DNA of 64,000 nucleotides from Sipunculus nudus (GCA_026874595.1 CM049314.1:2939318-3003317); one strand, 5' to 3'. Counted from the first letter of the stretch, positions 1-12,817 are shown. Notes: generated from the letters alone by a model not told the origin. Program-made: numbers and translations.

Positions 1-90
1 TGGTCCATATTGCACATTTTTGTCTGAACCCTTACATAAAATTATGGCTGACCCCCCCCCCCCCCCCCCCCCCCTCCAGATCCGCTTCTG
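1..90. repeat. 3' end of poly-C interspersed repeat (hAT-like terminus)
   Basis: A tract of about 24 C is followed by CCAGATCCGCTTCTG. That terminal string is the reverse complement of the CAGAAGCGGATNCTGG start seen on repeats at 27321 and 29567. The element probably begins before the window. The family assignment (hAT-like non-autonomous DNA element) rests only on the CAG...CTG-type ends. Confidence 0.45.
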
Positions 91-152
91 GATCCCTCCA
101 TGAAGGTAGCTCTGCAGTCATGTCAGCAACTTTCCATATATTCCCTGGGTTC

Positions 153-366
153 TCAGCTTAACTTATAGAGCCCATTATACCACACTTTGTCGAAAGTTCC
201 TTTGATATCCAGAGCAATAACACGTACTTCCTCATCTTTATTGATAAAAAGGTCTTCCTACTTGGTGACGTGATCGGTTCTACTGTGATCAGTTTTAAAT
301 CCATATATTGTCTCCTTCTGTGTGATTCGATGGTTGTGAAGTGGATGGTTCTGAACTAGTTTGTGC
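153..366 (-). pseudogene. Decayed non-LTR reverse transcriptase fragment
   Basis: Minus-strand translation gives a reverse transcriptase core: YGFKTDHSRTDH (the QYGFR.HSTTDA block) followed by VIALDIKGTFDKVWYNGL, the block with the first catalytic Asp of RT palm motif A. There is an in-frame stop between the two blocks and another after the second. The downstream YADD block is absent, so this is a dead piece about 70 codons long. A Jockey/CR1-like LINE source is likely but not decidable from this length. Confidence 0.7.
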
Positions 367-378
367 ACTGCTGTTTTC

Positions 379-2070
379 GTGCTGAAAAAAACAAACTTAA
401 GAATTGAGGCGGTATATAGTAAAATCAGCTTTACTATGTTTATAACATGTAAGTGTTAGCTTTTTTTATAATAGCATTAAAACATTTTATTTTGAAAATC
501 TGTAAACCCTGTGATGCATTTTTGCAAGGTATGAGGTTGGCTGTTTGTGATTTGCTGGAGTTAGTTTAGAAAGGCAGCTAAAAACAAAATGGAATATCAC
601 AGAGGATAAAGTCAAATATATTACATTTGTATCAACAGCTACATCAGAATGCTGTTGAAGATATAAGATCGTCTGTAACAGCACAAGTTATCAACTCAGT
701 AACAGCGTGTCTGAATTTCAGCCTAAGCTGTTAAACCTGAAGTCAGACCAAAATGAAGGTTCACACAGACAGATTCTAACCCACAATCCTTATAGCATAG
801 TAGAAAACACAAAGCTATCTCCAAATACAAATGTAGAAATCTTGAATACAACAAATGTTATAAACTACAAGGGATATGATTCTACCGATAATATCATTAA
901 CTTATACAGGTCTCTATAATTCCAAATAAATGAGCCTTTAACTGCATCTCGCTGTTTATATTGATGTCACAATGTCTGAGTTGTTACCTTTTACTGGCAC
1001 ATTTACATATTAATCATCAATGGTGTCTGACATGCGCAGTACACGGTCTAAAATTGAACAAAGAAGAAGTCCATTTTTACTAATAAAACTGCCACAACTT
1101 CCCGGATGCCCCTGTACGTTTGGTACACTTCTCCCCAACAAATACATCAGAGATATCCAAATCGCGTGTCCTGCCAAAATCAGTGAGAACGAGAAACAGC
1201 TGATTCATCACGTGATCATGTGACGTCACAGGCCTCTGACACGACACCAACACCGATCACCTCGAACAATAATTCTAGGTCATTTTGACCTATGTCAGAT
1301 AGCCCTCCAGCACTGTTACATCAATGTTCCTAAATTGTCAAACCATAATAACTCGAGTAAATTACGGAAGAAACCATATATTATTGGGCGTCTCGCAGGG
1401 AGTGGATAGAATGGTAAGGTTTTAAACATTACTTTATTTTCGGCACCTGAAATTGCTCAGATGCTCATTCATATTTTAATAGGAAACAGAAATAATGGTT
1501 CATTTAATGAGAAAATATTGACGTATGTCAGGAATAGGAAATGTGCGAAGTATGCGAATGAGGAAAAAAATTTATTTAAGAACCATTTATGTTATTGCGA
1601 ATGACCAGGCAACAGTCGGTGCTACACAGATTATCGCCTGCACGATGCATTGTCCCGTTCACAAAATTCCTAACGCGCGGTTGTAACTTACTTGCAAGGA
1701 AGACTTAATTAAAATTATCACATCGCTATGTTTTCTTTTCAACAGCAAGCGGGAAGATCCCGCCCCTCCTTCTATAATAACGTTTTGTACCATGCCTTAT
1801 ATGAATCAAATGGAACCATGGAGAACGGCTCTCGCCTATGTATCGACACCGCCCAGGTGATAATAATTTCTTAATAAACATGAAATATTAAAAAAAGACT
1901 GGTCTGTCGGTGCAATTGTCTACATTGTAATGAGGCCGAGCGTAGGATAGCCGTTTAAATTGATATAATGTATCCAGTTTCATGAATGTGTCTAAAGGCG
2001 ACATATGACGTCTTCCCCGACTGTTATATTATGAACTCATCCAATAGTTTTGTTTTAACCGAGAAAGCCG
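379..2070. other. 5' flank of the receptor gene, no convincing gene
   Basis: AT-rich sequence with scattered short open frames. One runs from about 661 to 919 and is followed by AATAAA at 925-930, but its product is polar, low in complexity and unrecognised, so I do not call it. The remainder to 2070 shows no coding signal. Confidence 0.5.
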
Positions 2071-2080
2071 ATAAAATATA
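2071..2080 (+). promoter_or_regulatory. Possible TATA-like element of the receptor gene
   Basis: ATAAAATATA lies about 93 bases upstream of the receptor start codon at 2173. Position is compatible with a promoter, but in AT-rich DNA such strings are common. Confidence 0.25.
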
Positions 2081-2172
2081 GTGACTTATAATAAGCATCT
2101 CCTGTGCATGAATGCCATTATATCTTCGGCTGGATCAGCGAGGGATCATTGAACATTCTCTCCGTTCGGACC

Positions 2173-5100
2173 ATGTGGAGATTCAGTCTACTTATTTTCT
2201 TAAGTTTTGGTGTGATGACCTGGGGAGAAGGGGACTTGGTAAGTTTTTGAACTGATTGTATATTTTTCTGTGTTTAAGGAGAGCGTGGTATGGTCTGTTT
2301 TAGTGATGAAGCATTCTGGTGATCATTGGAGAGATTCCTTTTTTTTGGAGAAGGAATGTGTAGGTCAGCGGTTGGCTTCAATCCGTTATTTGTGAGACGT
2401 TCGGGTAGTTGTTATATATAGAATTTCCATGTTTATATATATATATATAAATATATGTGTTTGTGTGCTTGCGCGTTTGTGTGTTTGTATGTTTGTTCAG
2501 AACATAATTCAGGCAATTCTGGACGGAATCAGAGCATTTGGGGAATGGGCCACGAAGATGAGATTTTGGTGTGGATCCGGAACATAACTAGGATTCAGGA
2601 ACTTGTACAAGAATGAACCTGGGTATATTAGCCGAATTGTGGAGGATTGTATTCCTTAGAATGCAGTCCTAGTTGTGGATAACCTGTTTATACTGTGTAA
2701 TATTTGTTATTAGCGCAACTGAACTGTAACGGTTGACCTATATCGACATAGGACCGTCCCTTGTGCAAGCCACTCATCAAAATGGCCACAATTTTCTACT
2801 GGTTGACGAAGGAAATTATCATTAATTAAGGTCCTGGAGAAGAGTATTATCTTATTGTCAGGGCGCGAAATCAGGGTCGGACCATCGGAAAGTTCCTGGT
2901 AAACGTCAATGAGGTCCGACAGACTTTGCTGCCACCGGACTCCCTGCCCGGCGGCCGCCCAATATCCCTCGGCCTCCATATCACCACGGGGGGGGGGGGG
3001 GGGGGGGGGGTTAACATTTTTCCAGCAAATCTGTGTCACTTTTGAACCTTGTTTATTTAAGCAGCAAACATTCAAGCATTCAAATACACACCAATCCACA
3101 CCATCCACACTAATCACCGCGCTGCAAGCAAAGCTGAAAAAGTTGTTCAAGTCTAGGTAGTGTGGCTGCTTCTTTATTCCCTTAATTTTTGTAGTTGGTG
3201 TTAGCTGTTGGCCACTGGTTCTGTTTATTTAGGTATGTCGTGTGCACCACTAAGTCTGTTCTGTTCTTTAAGTTTGAGTAGTATAAGCACCGGGGTTGTT
3301 TTCGTTTAGTCCAGGTAGTATATCCCAGGTTCTTCTTGTCTTTAAGTTTATGGTTTAATTTGTGCTAATTTCTATTGCCTTTTTTTAACATAGATAAAAG
3401 CACAAAGATGCCATTGAGCTAAATAATTATAAAGACTATTTTGGGAAGACCACGACTGGAGTATAGATCCAGAAATATTGTTTGTAATATAATTATACAA
3501 GGGAACCTTTGTCACATAATCATATGACATTCCTCAGGGTCGGTCACAAAAGGTTGCCACGGTTATGGAACTAGTAACCACACCTGTGAATGCCAACGGG
3601 ATTGAAGATGTGTCACCCAAGAATTTGCTGCCAGTGAAAGGAAAGGAACCTTGGCTGGACAAGAAACGTTCTGTTATGGACTTCACCGAACTACTTTCTT
3701 CAGAACCTAAGGTGAACGTTTGCCTAACAGTAAATAGTTCAAGGGGGAGCACACGTACTCTTTCTCGGAATGGAGCTGCAGCGGTAGCTTGTGTTGTGTA
3801 TGCAAAATCGTTGGAACGAGTTAAAAACTGTGCCAAAGATAATGGTTTAGATAAACATGATCGGTCGCTGAACACTCTAATACTTGTGCAGAACATATCA
3901 GTTTGCAAGGAATCTTATCAGCCGAGGATAATATGTGGTTACAGATATGCTGCGTTGGATTTATCATATGATAAAGTACCAGTAGAAGCTAAAACGTGTT
4001 TCTTAGACACTCGGTATGTGAATAACTCCATGTCACAACAGATTTTGCGACGTTTAGCCGAAGAGAAGTGCGATTTCTCGTTTGAAAGAAAGCATTGGCA
4101 CTTTAGTCTGGTAACAGAAGCGCACCTTTGCAAAATGACACACAGGCTAGATTCATCAAACCTCATTGATGTGAAAACAACTGAATCACTTGTCAAAGTT
4201 TTATCGGGTGAGTACTATATATGTTCACCGGCATGTGCTGGGGACATGACGGTAAATTGTGACCAAGAACCACAGAGTTTGTTAATGATACTATATGTCC
4301 AGACATCACATTGTTTCACAATACTTTCTCTGAACCTACAGTAAGATATGACATGTAATAGTACATGTATTCTTTTCGCCGTCCTTCTGTAGATATTGTA
4401 AACTAAGGCCTTTGAAACTAAACCTCCAAAACTCATAACCATTTAATTCATTTCCGGTGCTACAATTTCTTGTCTAGGAGGTCAGGATTTATCGGGAGTT
4501 GTACATATGTTCCTGTTGATACAGAATACTGTGCATGGCGTTTTGAGAATGGTATAAATACAGTCGTTATTATTTCAGGAACAAGCCTTGGCATGGAGCT
4601 GTTATGCATGGTCGCAATGTGGAGAGAAATACGGAACAAGGACAAAATAATTACCATGCTGGTAACGGTGTCTGCTGGAGATATCGTCATTCTGGGGTCT
4701 ATATTGGTCAGAAATATTTTATCAGACATTGACGTTAAAGGCTACTCATGCATTGTGATCACTTGCTTGAACTATTTCGGTACAACCCTTTGCTCGCTCG
4801 TCCACATGCAAATCACCTTCAACCGGTTTATCGCTGTTCTTTACCCTTTCAAGGTGAAGCAGTTATGCAGCTGGAGAAAAACCTTTGTGGTAAGAAACTT
4901 TATGAAATTTATAAGCATGACTTTAGGGGTTCGTAATGATACAACAACTCCGATTAAAAAGGCTGATTTAGGAACTAATCACCTAAAGCTCTTCTATTAT
5001 TTAGAGTCACGGAAATATTAAGTTTAATTTGGTCATAAAGCCGAAAAAAGTCAACTTCTATGTAGACATTAAATACAATTTATGTGAAAACAGTCCGTTG

Positions 5101-6030
5101 TTCAAGTCGATATGCAAGTGTCAAGTTTTGATAATCGTGGTAATGTATAATTTTAAGTGGTTATGTGTCAATTTATGTGGTAATTTCATTTTTTTATCAG
5201 TGAATATAAAGACGTAGCCGTTGATGTTCCCCTACCCCTTAATTTTGTTTTTATTCAACTCATTCTCTGAGTCAGTGCCGGTTTATCAGCCAATGGATTA
5301 TAAGAAGAATGCATGAATATTAGATCTTGGAATAAAAAAAAAGCAAATTTTTTTTCCTCATGACAGGTTTCCTAAAATGATTTGTGACGAATGTAGAAGA
5401 ACCTCTCTCGATACAGATACGTATCTTGACTACAGTATATTTCACATAATACTTCACATGGTATTATTTATCTTATTTCAGACGTTGATCGTTTTCTTCC
5501 TAGTGAGTGTGATTATCGCAATCCTGACTAGCCTACCTGAGATAACGACAGACGACTATGAATACATTTGTGACGTAACCCTTCATCAGATGAGTCAGAT
5601 GAATATATACGCTGTTACTGCGAGAACCGTCGTGTTTGTCATATTTGTGTGCGCCCCTGTGGTCCTGGTGATCGTATGGTCCATCTGTATCATTGTAAAA
5701 CTTATAATGGTCAACCGTAATAGACGGCAACTGAGCTCAAATGCAAATGATTTACCCAGTACACGTATAACCTTGAGCCTGCTGGCCAATGTAGTGTTGT
5801 TTCTAATGCTGATCGTGCCTTACCCTACCATGATAACGTTAGGAACCTACTTCCCCTCGTTATCCAGAGCCTATGAGCACATTGATTATGTGCTTCCCAT
5901 TCTGCAGTGCAGTACAGGCTGTGTAAATGTGGTGATAAGAATGATATTTCTAGAGGACTTTCGCAAAAAGTTCACAGGCGCATTCAAAGCGGTATTCAGT
6001 CTAGTTAGAAAATCCCGTGTGTCTGAGTGA
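2173..6030 (+). CDS. Rhodopsin-like GPCR with large Cys-rich ectodomain (4 exons)
   Basis: Exons 2173-2238, 3538-4207, 4486-4889 and 5482-6030 join in frame (phases 0, 1, 0) into a 562-residue protein. Exon 1 encodes a signal peptide (MWRFSLLIFLSFGVMTWG) and ends at GTAAGT. Exon 2 is an ectodomain of about 225 residues with eight cysteines and three N-glycosylation sequons; I recognise no domain. Exon 3 holds TM1 (270-291), TM2 with the conserved Asp311, and TM3 with Cys334 and an NRF triplet (358-360) in place of DRY. Exon 4 holds TM4, ECL2 Cys410 (partner of Cys334), TM5 with Pro439, TM6 and TM7. TM7 has NVVIR (529-533) where NPxxY is usual; helix 8 is FRKKF. This is class A, peptide-receptor-like, ligand unknown. 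The exon 3 acceptor at 4485 is chosen by phase over a stronger-looking AG at 4477. The product is expected at the plasma membrane. AATAAA follows at 6149. Confidence 0.85.
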
Positions 6031-6148
6031 CTGCTTTAACCGCTGGGCAGATCCGATTCTGTGTAAGGACTGTGTGCCTGTCCTTATGCAGTCCGTGGAA
6101 TAATATCATCTTGGTGTTGGTTTCTTTTGGTTAAGAGGAACTCGTTCA

Positions 6149-6154
6149 AATAAA
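6149..6154 (+). terminator. Polyadenylation signal AATAAA of the receptor gene
   Basis: Canonical hexamer 119 bases after the receptor stop codon, on the same strand. Confidence 0.55.
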
Positions 6155-6572
6155 TTTACGTGCAGGTATATATGAGAGTCTTATTCTTATACATCGTGAT
6201 ATTTGATATATGAATGTGCTTTTCAATTCATTAGACATATATAGAAAATAAAAAAGAGAAGATTAAGGGAGGATCAAAGTTAGTATATATGTCTGTGTTA
6301 GTGACACAAATGTATTTGCCATGTTAGATGAGAGCCCTTTAGAATAATGAGATATTGTCAGGGAAAAGTAGTTAATAATGTTCAATAATGTTGTGGTTAT
6401 CTTTTTTCCATTAGTTGTATTGGTCAGAAGATCGGTTTGTTTATGTTTGAATTTACAAGACTGTGGTTTGATATGATAAGCTGAAGGAAGATTCTGGATG
6501 CTATAAAGATGTCTGTAGAATAGACGAGAACCTTTCCGTAGGTTCTTCTGCCGGAACCTTCGTTGTGATGCT

Positions 6573-6574
<2 letters not shown>

Positions 6575-6611
<37 letters not shown>

Positions 6612-6625
6612 TTGTGTGTGTGTTA
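6575..6625. repeat. (TA)n then (TG)n microsatellite
   Basis: About 28 bases of TA followed by a GT-rich run. It abuts the interspersed repeat that starts near 6640. Confidence 0.9.
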
Positions 6626-6639
6626 GTGGGGGCACCGTC

Positions 6640-7710
6640 GCCTCTACGCTCCATAAACATCGGTTACGCTACGCTCAACTATTTGCTACACTACCCGCTG
6701 CATTAAACCGCGGTAGCGGTCAGGTTTGGCCACCAGGCTGTGCTGTCTCTGTGGAATTCTCCCTGCGTAATATTTAACCAAACACAGCATAATATCATGG
6801 CACATTTTACGATGCACAATCGGATGTTCTTCGAGGTACCGGCCACTTTCCACTGCTGTGGAAAGCGCTTGGTAGCACAGACATTTTCCACCCCCATTGG
6901 ATTACACACGATGCAATCGTCAACTTTTAACACAGTCTCTGTACTGACTTGCATGAGGTCAGTTATCCGCCACAGTCGGCATATTTCCTGTATTGCCATG
7001 CAACACGAGCTTGCCAAGGGCATGGTTATGTTTGTTTACAAGCTAAGCCAATCAGATTTCTTCTACCAGTTCTGTACGCTCTTTACACAGCGCTTTACCC
7101 ATGGGCCAATTACCTATATCGTAAGCGCTGTTTGTTATGACCCTGTATCCTGAATATCTACACCAGAGGGGGCACTGTATTTTGGTCCAATCAGATGAGA
7201 CCCTGTGCTGAAGACAACACGGTTTACCAGCCAAGCGAGGAATACACGGAGCCAATGTTGTTCATTTCGTTTTGAGTGACAGCTCATCGCCCCGGCGACC
7301 GTTTGAAAAGGCCACAGGCTCAGAGAGAATTACCCCACACGTGGTTTCTGGGCGGAGCCCGATGCCTCTCGAGTGTTTGTTGACTTGCATTGGTTGACTG
7401 CTCATCACATCGGCAGTTTTTGCAGCAGACGGGCCCATGTGCACCACCCAGTGTTTAAAGGCATCATAAACGGCCAAAGCAGGCAGCGCGAAAATCTGTA
7501 GCTTCTTTAGAAGCGCAAGATTTCCGCTGCCTCGGGAGCGTACCAGTTCTGCAGATTTGTTTAAACGCAGAGCCAATCAGATTTTACTTTATCCAGCGCA
7601 AACTGACTGGGTGTTGCTAAACCTGAAAATTCTGTTATTTCTCACAGCGTGTGAGTGGAAGGTCACCGGGCCCGGAGGTCACGCGCTCTGTTCAGAGCGA
7701 ACGCCGCCTC
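6640..7710 (+). repeat. Interspersed repeat, copy A (inverted copy at 20580-21160)
   Basis: Segments 6645-7060 and 7555-7710 match, in reverse complement, 21160-20760 and 20750-20590. Shared landmarks include GGTCAGGTTTGGCCACCAGG, the GCGCTTGGTAGCACAGA block, CAATCAGAT blocks, and GGAAGGTCACCGGG followed by GTTCAGAGCG. Copy A carries about 500 extra bases (7060-7555) absent from copy B. No protein is encoded. This is a non-autonomous mobile repeat of unknown class. Confidence 0.75.
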
Positions 7711-8348
7711 AATCAATCAATCAGATTCGGAGTAAAAGAGAGTCAGGTCTTTGTAGCCAGACGCGTTGTGTAGATTTGCACCAGGCTGAGTGTGTCCAGT
7801 ACAGCGTTTAGGACGAGTATTGGTACAAGGAGTTTTACATTTAGCCAAGGAGGGCGTTTGAAGTTTTGTTGACTGTGTGATTGTGCAGTCAGAGCCAGTT
7901 AGCGAAAGCCAAAATATTGTTGAAGACTTACATTGTGCATTTTGGAGTCGGTCTACGGCGCTGAAAGGTCAGTTGTTGGGTGTTGTCGAAATAAACCTGT
8001 GTTAGTTTGCCCCAAACAAGAGTGATTATTTTGGATATTTGCGTGAAAGTTCCCGGGAAATGTGCGTGTGTGAAAATACAATGGTATGAGAATATTAGTT
8101 CAGTTTTCAGGGATTTTCACACAAAACACATTGAAACAATTAAAAACAAACAAACTTTCACACTACAAGGGTTACCCAATGATATTCTTTTCATGACTTT
8201 AAAGGCTTATCTCGATGCATTTTGACCTTTGATAACATAATAATTAGATTTTTAGGTAGTTCCGTGCAACGTGTTGAACTCTTCAGGTAAAAATGTCTGA
8301 TCAGACATAGAACACTCTAGCAGTTGTATATTGCAGTAAACCATTAGA

Positions 8349-8396
<48 letters not shown>

Positions 8397-10339
8397 TACA
8401 CATATACATATATATATAGTAATGAATGTGGAGACATAGTCCTAGAAGATAGGTATATAACCCGCCCCATCGCAGTTTCCAATAGCCAGATTACAATGCA
8501 AAGCCCCTCCCATTGTCATGTTCAAGGTATGATTTATTCCTCATATAGCAGGCTGCAATCGTACATCCAGGGGACTCCTATGGCAACTGTTTTGTAGGAA
8601 AAATGTTCAAAAATAAACATGAACAATAACCTTTTTGAAATTACACATTGTTGAATCTTTCATTCATTTTTACATGACTTTGTAACATTAGGGTTCTTTT
8701 AAGTAAGCTTCTTAAAATAAAGAGACAGTAAGCCCCTATTTAGTGAAATAATAGTACAATAATTGACAAATAATCTCGAACACTTTTTTATCTTTACTGT
8801 TGTCGTTATTGTTGAAAATTAAAAACAAAAATTATTGATTGAAAATAAATGGTTAAAATATTATAAAATCATGTTGAAATGAATGAAAAATTTTGAAAAA
8901 TATATGAATACCATCAGAAATATCCCTGTACCAGATTCAAAATACTGTACACTTTACCTAGTCAGTTGATGTGTCATCCCAGAGGGGCAGCACTGAGGAC
9001 ATGACAGTGTCATGGCTTATCACCACCCGTTCGGGGAAGGACGTATTGGCAATTCAAAGAAAAACAACCTGAATCACGTGATCAAAGTCAACGTCAAATA
9101 TGTCATGTTGTGTTAAAAACGGGTATTAATAAGAATATTTCATTCGGATCCCCTTTTTTTAACCATGGCAACTTAAAACTGGCGTGGACTGTTATAACCT
9201 TATTGTAAATACCAAGTTATAGTTACGAAAATATTTTTTAAAGGGGCATAATCAGGAGCAATATTATGCCTATTCTTTCACACTATCAGTTCAGTTTTGC
9301 TTTATACAAAAGTTTCCCAGCAGAACTATCCCAGCACACAGTCTCATTTCCTCGCATACGGCTGTTTAACGCCTTGTTATGGCTCTGCGTGTTGGTAAGC
9401 AGAGTCCACGTGTGTCTGTTTACCATAACAAGGCCGCGTGACTGGAGGTCCGATTAAGAGGGGCAATACGTGGTGTTTTAGCCAGCGGGAACATGTATTA
9501 TATTTTTTTGGGCCAAGCCAGTCAGGGCATCTCCTGATTGACCCGTGTTGTGGCTCCGCGCTGGACACGGCCCAACGCACTGTGTTTATGTTGACACCTG
9601 CTATCGCGCCCGGTCCACTGTTTTTGACATTCGTTTACAGGAGTAAGCAAACGGATTCAAGGCAACATTTTGGCAGGTACAGATTTATTTTAAAGGGAAG
9701 AAGCTTTTTCTCGTGTTAACTCAACATGCTTCATAGGTGATTGGGTCCCTTTAATCATATGCCTGTAGTCACACGCCATTAGTTATCCCGGCGCACGGCC
9801 ATAACATCTCAGATAAACCTATGTAAAAAATTGTAACGATACCGTGATTGAGCAAACACGGTGTAATTGCGTAAGGCATATTCTGTATGCAGTTGTGACA
9901 GGCGGACTTTCATATACAACAAACAAGAGGATGAAGCATATTTTTAGCCTACGCATACGAGATGATTCAATCATTTTCTTACATAAGAAATGTCATGAAT
10001 ATTACGTAAAATGTTAAGCAAACAACCATATCGTCAGTCGACTTGTGTTTCAAAAACTGATTTACACCTCTTCGGTGAAAGAACAGGAAAGTTTGTATTT
10101 TTATTCCGTTTATAATAAATAAAGATACTATGGTCGTGTTGAATAACCATAACACCGTTCTAGTAAGTGCCAATACCCGTAAATTTAAAATTGTATCGGG
10201 CGAAACACATTTTCGCGGATACTATGTTTTTTTACTCGGGTTCCGCCGCCCCCGCAGAGTCCGTCTTCTGACAACTCCTCTTAGACACCTGAACGGGTCT
10301 TTCTGAAACCCAGCGTAATTATAAGGCCACACTCGATCT
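7711..10339. other. Non-coding region with repeats
   Basis: No exon-like open frame was found. It contains an (AT)n array near 8352-8416 and a perfect 12-base inverted repeat (9371-9382 with 9423-9434). The stretch 9260-9720 has higher GC and looks like another interspersed repeat, but I could not pair it with the others. Confidence 0.5.
8352..8416. repeat. (AT)n microsatellite
   Basis: Long AT dinucleotide array with a few C interruptions. Confidence 0.9.
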
Positions 10340-10960
10340 TGTGCCTAACTAAGATTGGAAGCGCCACCTACAATTCTTTTCGGATTGCAAAATTCTGTGC
10401 GTATTTTCAATGAAAATAGCACATATCCCAGGAGTGGTACAATGTTTTGGGCTTGTGCACAAACCAGTAGGTGCAAACATCCGTAATTCTGTTTTGGGTG
10501 AAAATCACATAATGTCGATCATGAGTGGATAGATGTACCAGTATTGATTTGGCAAATTTTTCCGTCTTTGAAACCTTTGTAGAAAACAAGACTGACGGCG
10601 TCAATTAATACTACGTTCTCGTAGAATATATTGAGGCTTTAGCCCAGATGTGGTTTGGCTTCTCGGTCAGAAAAGTTTCATGTTTATCCATCATGGACAG
10701 ATTTCTCATTCATAAGACTGGTGGCGCCACCTACAGTCGGTTTACTTTGCGTACATTCGTGCCACGGTTTATGGTGAAAACCATACATATCTCATAAGTG
10801 AACTGACTAGTTGACCTTAACTGTTGCATGTCTACCTTAATGTCCTCTGGCATCCTTTTGTAAGTCTGTCTTTGGTGAAAATCCCACATATCAGGATGGT
10901 TTGAATGTATCATCCTTGCAATTTTTCATTTTCATCTATCTGCGATAGCTTTCTCTGTCA
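10340..10960. repeat. Degenerate tandem repeat, about 360-bp unit
   Basis: The phrase GCGCCACCTACA occurs at about 10370 and 10730, each followed after roughly 100-150 bases by a GGTGAAAA(T/C)C(A/C) block that precedes a CATAT/CACAT-like string. A further related copy with GGCGCCACGTACA and GGTGAAAATCACAC is at 12410-12475. The copies are strongly diverged. Confidence 0.55.
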
Positions 10961-11803
10961 CACTCCCAAAGGAATGGACTTCCAGGTTCTTTTAGAGGAG
11001 AACTGAGAAAGCTGGAGCTCACAACTTTACTCAAAAAGATGAGAAAGTCGTATGAAACATAACAATACAAATGTAATGAAGTGAATAAACTCACAGTTCT
11101 CTGGAGGGAACGTTCTATACATATAGTTCAATATCCATTAGGTCCAATAGATACACAAAGTCCTTTTAATCAGGTAACTCGGAATATCCACACAACACAG
11201 AACATCTTCAAAGTACAAAAGCCGCTGGTCACATGAGCGTCGCGCACCTGACGGCCTAGAAATGTTTACCTGTGTCCTTTTAGTTAACACTGTAAACACA
11301 TTAACACAAGCGCTTCTGACCGACGAACAAATCACTTTTTTTTTCACAATCTGTCTTTTAGGGAATAAACACGCCAAAACACAGAATAATAGGCTCAAAG
11401 TCTTCAGTGTCGATCACTCTGAAAAAAAGGTCTGTGTCTGTCTGTAAAACACGCAACCACCACTATAATTCACTCAGGATAAATCTAGTATCTGTACACG
11501 AACATGCCAGCAATCATGACATGTTCCGTACCACGTCACGATCACCGTATATATTTTCATATGATCTTTTTGTGGTGTATCACCACGGCTGATGATTATC
11601 GGTTTTTCACCATATGTAAACATAGCTCGTTAATTAGTGAGATATGTTGGCCGCTCGCAGACTATGACATTCGATACCCCGGGAAACCGTTCCTCTGCTG
11701 ATCGGTTCGGTGACAATCACAGAACGTGTACTGGACCGTCCATCTGTTAGTTGCCACTACCCTAGCGTGCTGATCTAGGAGATTAGGCTTTCCTCCTGGT
11801 GCT

Positions 11804-11810
<7 letters not shown>

Positions 11811-11853
<43 letters not shown>
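11811..11853. repeat. (AT)n microsatellite
   Basis: Uninterrupted AT array of about 42 bases. Confidence 0.9.
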
Positions 11854-11855
<2 letters not shown>

Positions 11856-12767
11856 ATGCCTACGTCACACATTCTGACCGCCTTTGGACAATCGCCTTAC
11901 ATTATCATGGAGACCTGTCGACCTGAATATTAAAATGGACACGCCTAAAGAAACAAGTGTATAAGAAAAACATGCATGCAGGTGCGTTTCCTTTTAAATC
12001 TGCATTAAACAATGCTCTATAAGAAACCTGTCTAGACTAATTCCGACGAGTCTGACAAAACAACAATTCTCACACAGAATTTCCACTGTACTTAAAGCGG
12101 ATAAAAAAACCTGGGTTCCCTTAACCTACGTTCCCATATTAACATTGATACATGATATGGCATATTAAAATACAACAATTTAGAGAAGAAATCATCTGGT
12201 CATACTCTTCTTACTGAAAAGTGCAAAACCGCAATAAATAAAAATAAACCGTCAAAGGTCTCGAGACTTTCTTATACACAAGACAGGAAACGAGGCCTAC
12301 AATTAGGTATTCGTAAAATTCATGCACGCATGCATGAGTAGTAGTTTGGAGTACCGAAATGAAGCTGTGCATGTCCATAGATTTGTATTATCTCTTATGC
12401 CAGATAGATGGCGCCACGTACAAATGGTTTGTATGCTGTCCATGTCAGTGTTTATAATCGGTGAAAATCACACGCCCCTGGTGTTGGTTGCAGTATCAGC
12501 CTGAAATATTGCATTCCTGAAGTTATTTGATAGATTTATCATGCACTGGTCTTGCCACCAAGAATAATTATTATTTTGGTTCATACATCCGTGCGTCTTG
12601 GGATACTTAGGCATTTGGGAGAGAGGTTATCTGCACACTATCGGCCACACAAGGGCTGCATTCCGACGACAGCCTTACTTAGAACAGGGGAAGATCTAAG
12701 GATGCGTCCCATTGGCTATATAAAATAAATATACAAATTGTATTAGAATGGTTTAACATTCTTTAAT

Positions 12768-12768
<1 letters not shown>

Positions 12769-12815
<47 letters not shown>
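12769..12815. repeat. (AT)n microsatellite
   Basis: Uninterrupted AT array of about 46 bases. Confidence 0.9.

Positions 12816-12817
<2 letters not shown>

Noticed and set aside
707-919. Short frame followed by AATAAA
   Set aside because: Begins with GTG, is polar and low in complexity, and the length is expected by chance in this composition.
2710-3160. Open frames on both strands with proline or glycine runs
   Set aside because: They exist because of the poly-G run at 2990-3010 and lie in the first receptor intron.
4890-5481. Apparent lack of a TM4 exon in the receptor
   Set aside because: The acceptor TTATTTCAG at 5481 gives an exon starting in phase 0 at TLIVFFLVSVIIAIL, which supplies TM4 directly after the exon 3 donor at 4890.
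5367-5481. Earlier acceptor at 5366 extending the last receptor exon
   Set aside because: Its phase does not match the exon 3 donor and it would add about 35 residues between TM3 and TM4, far beyond a normal loop.
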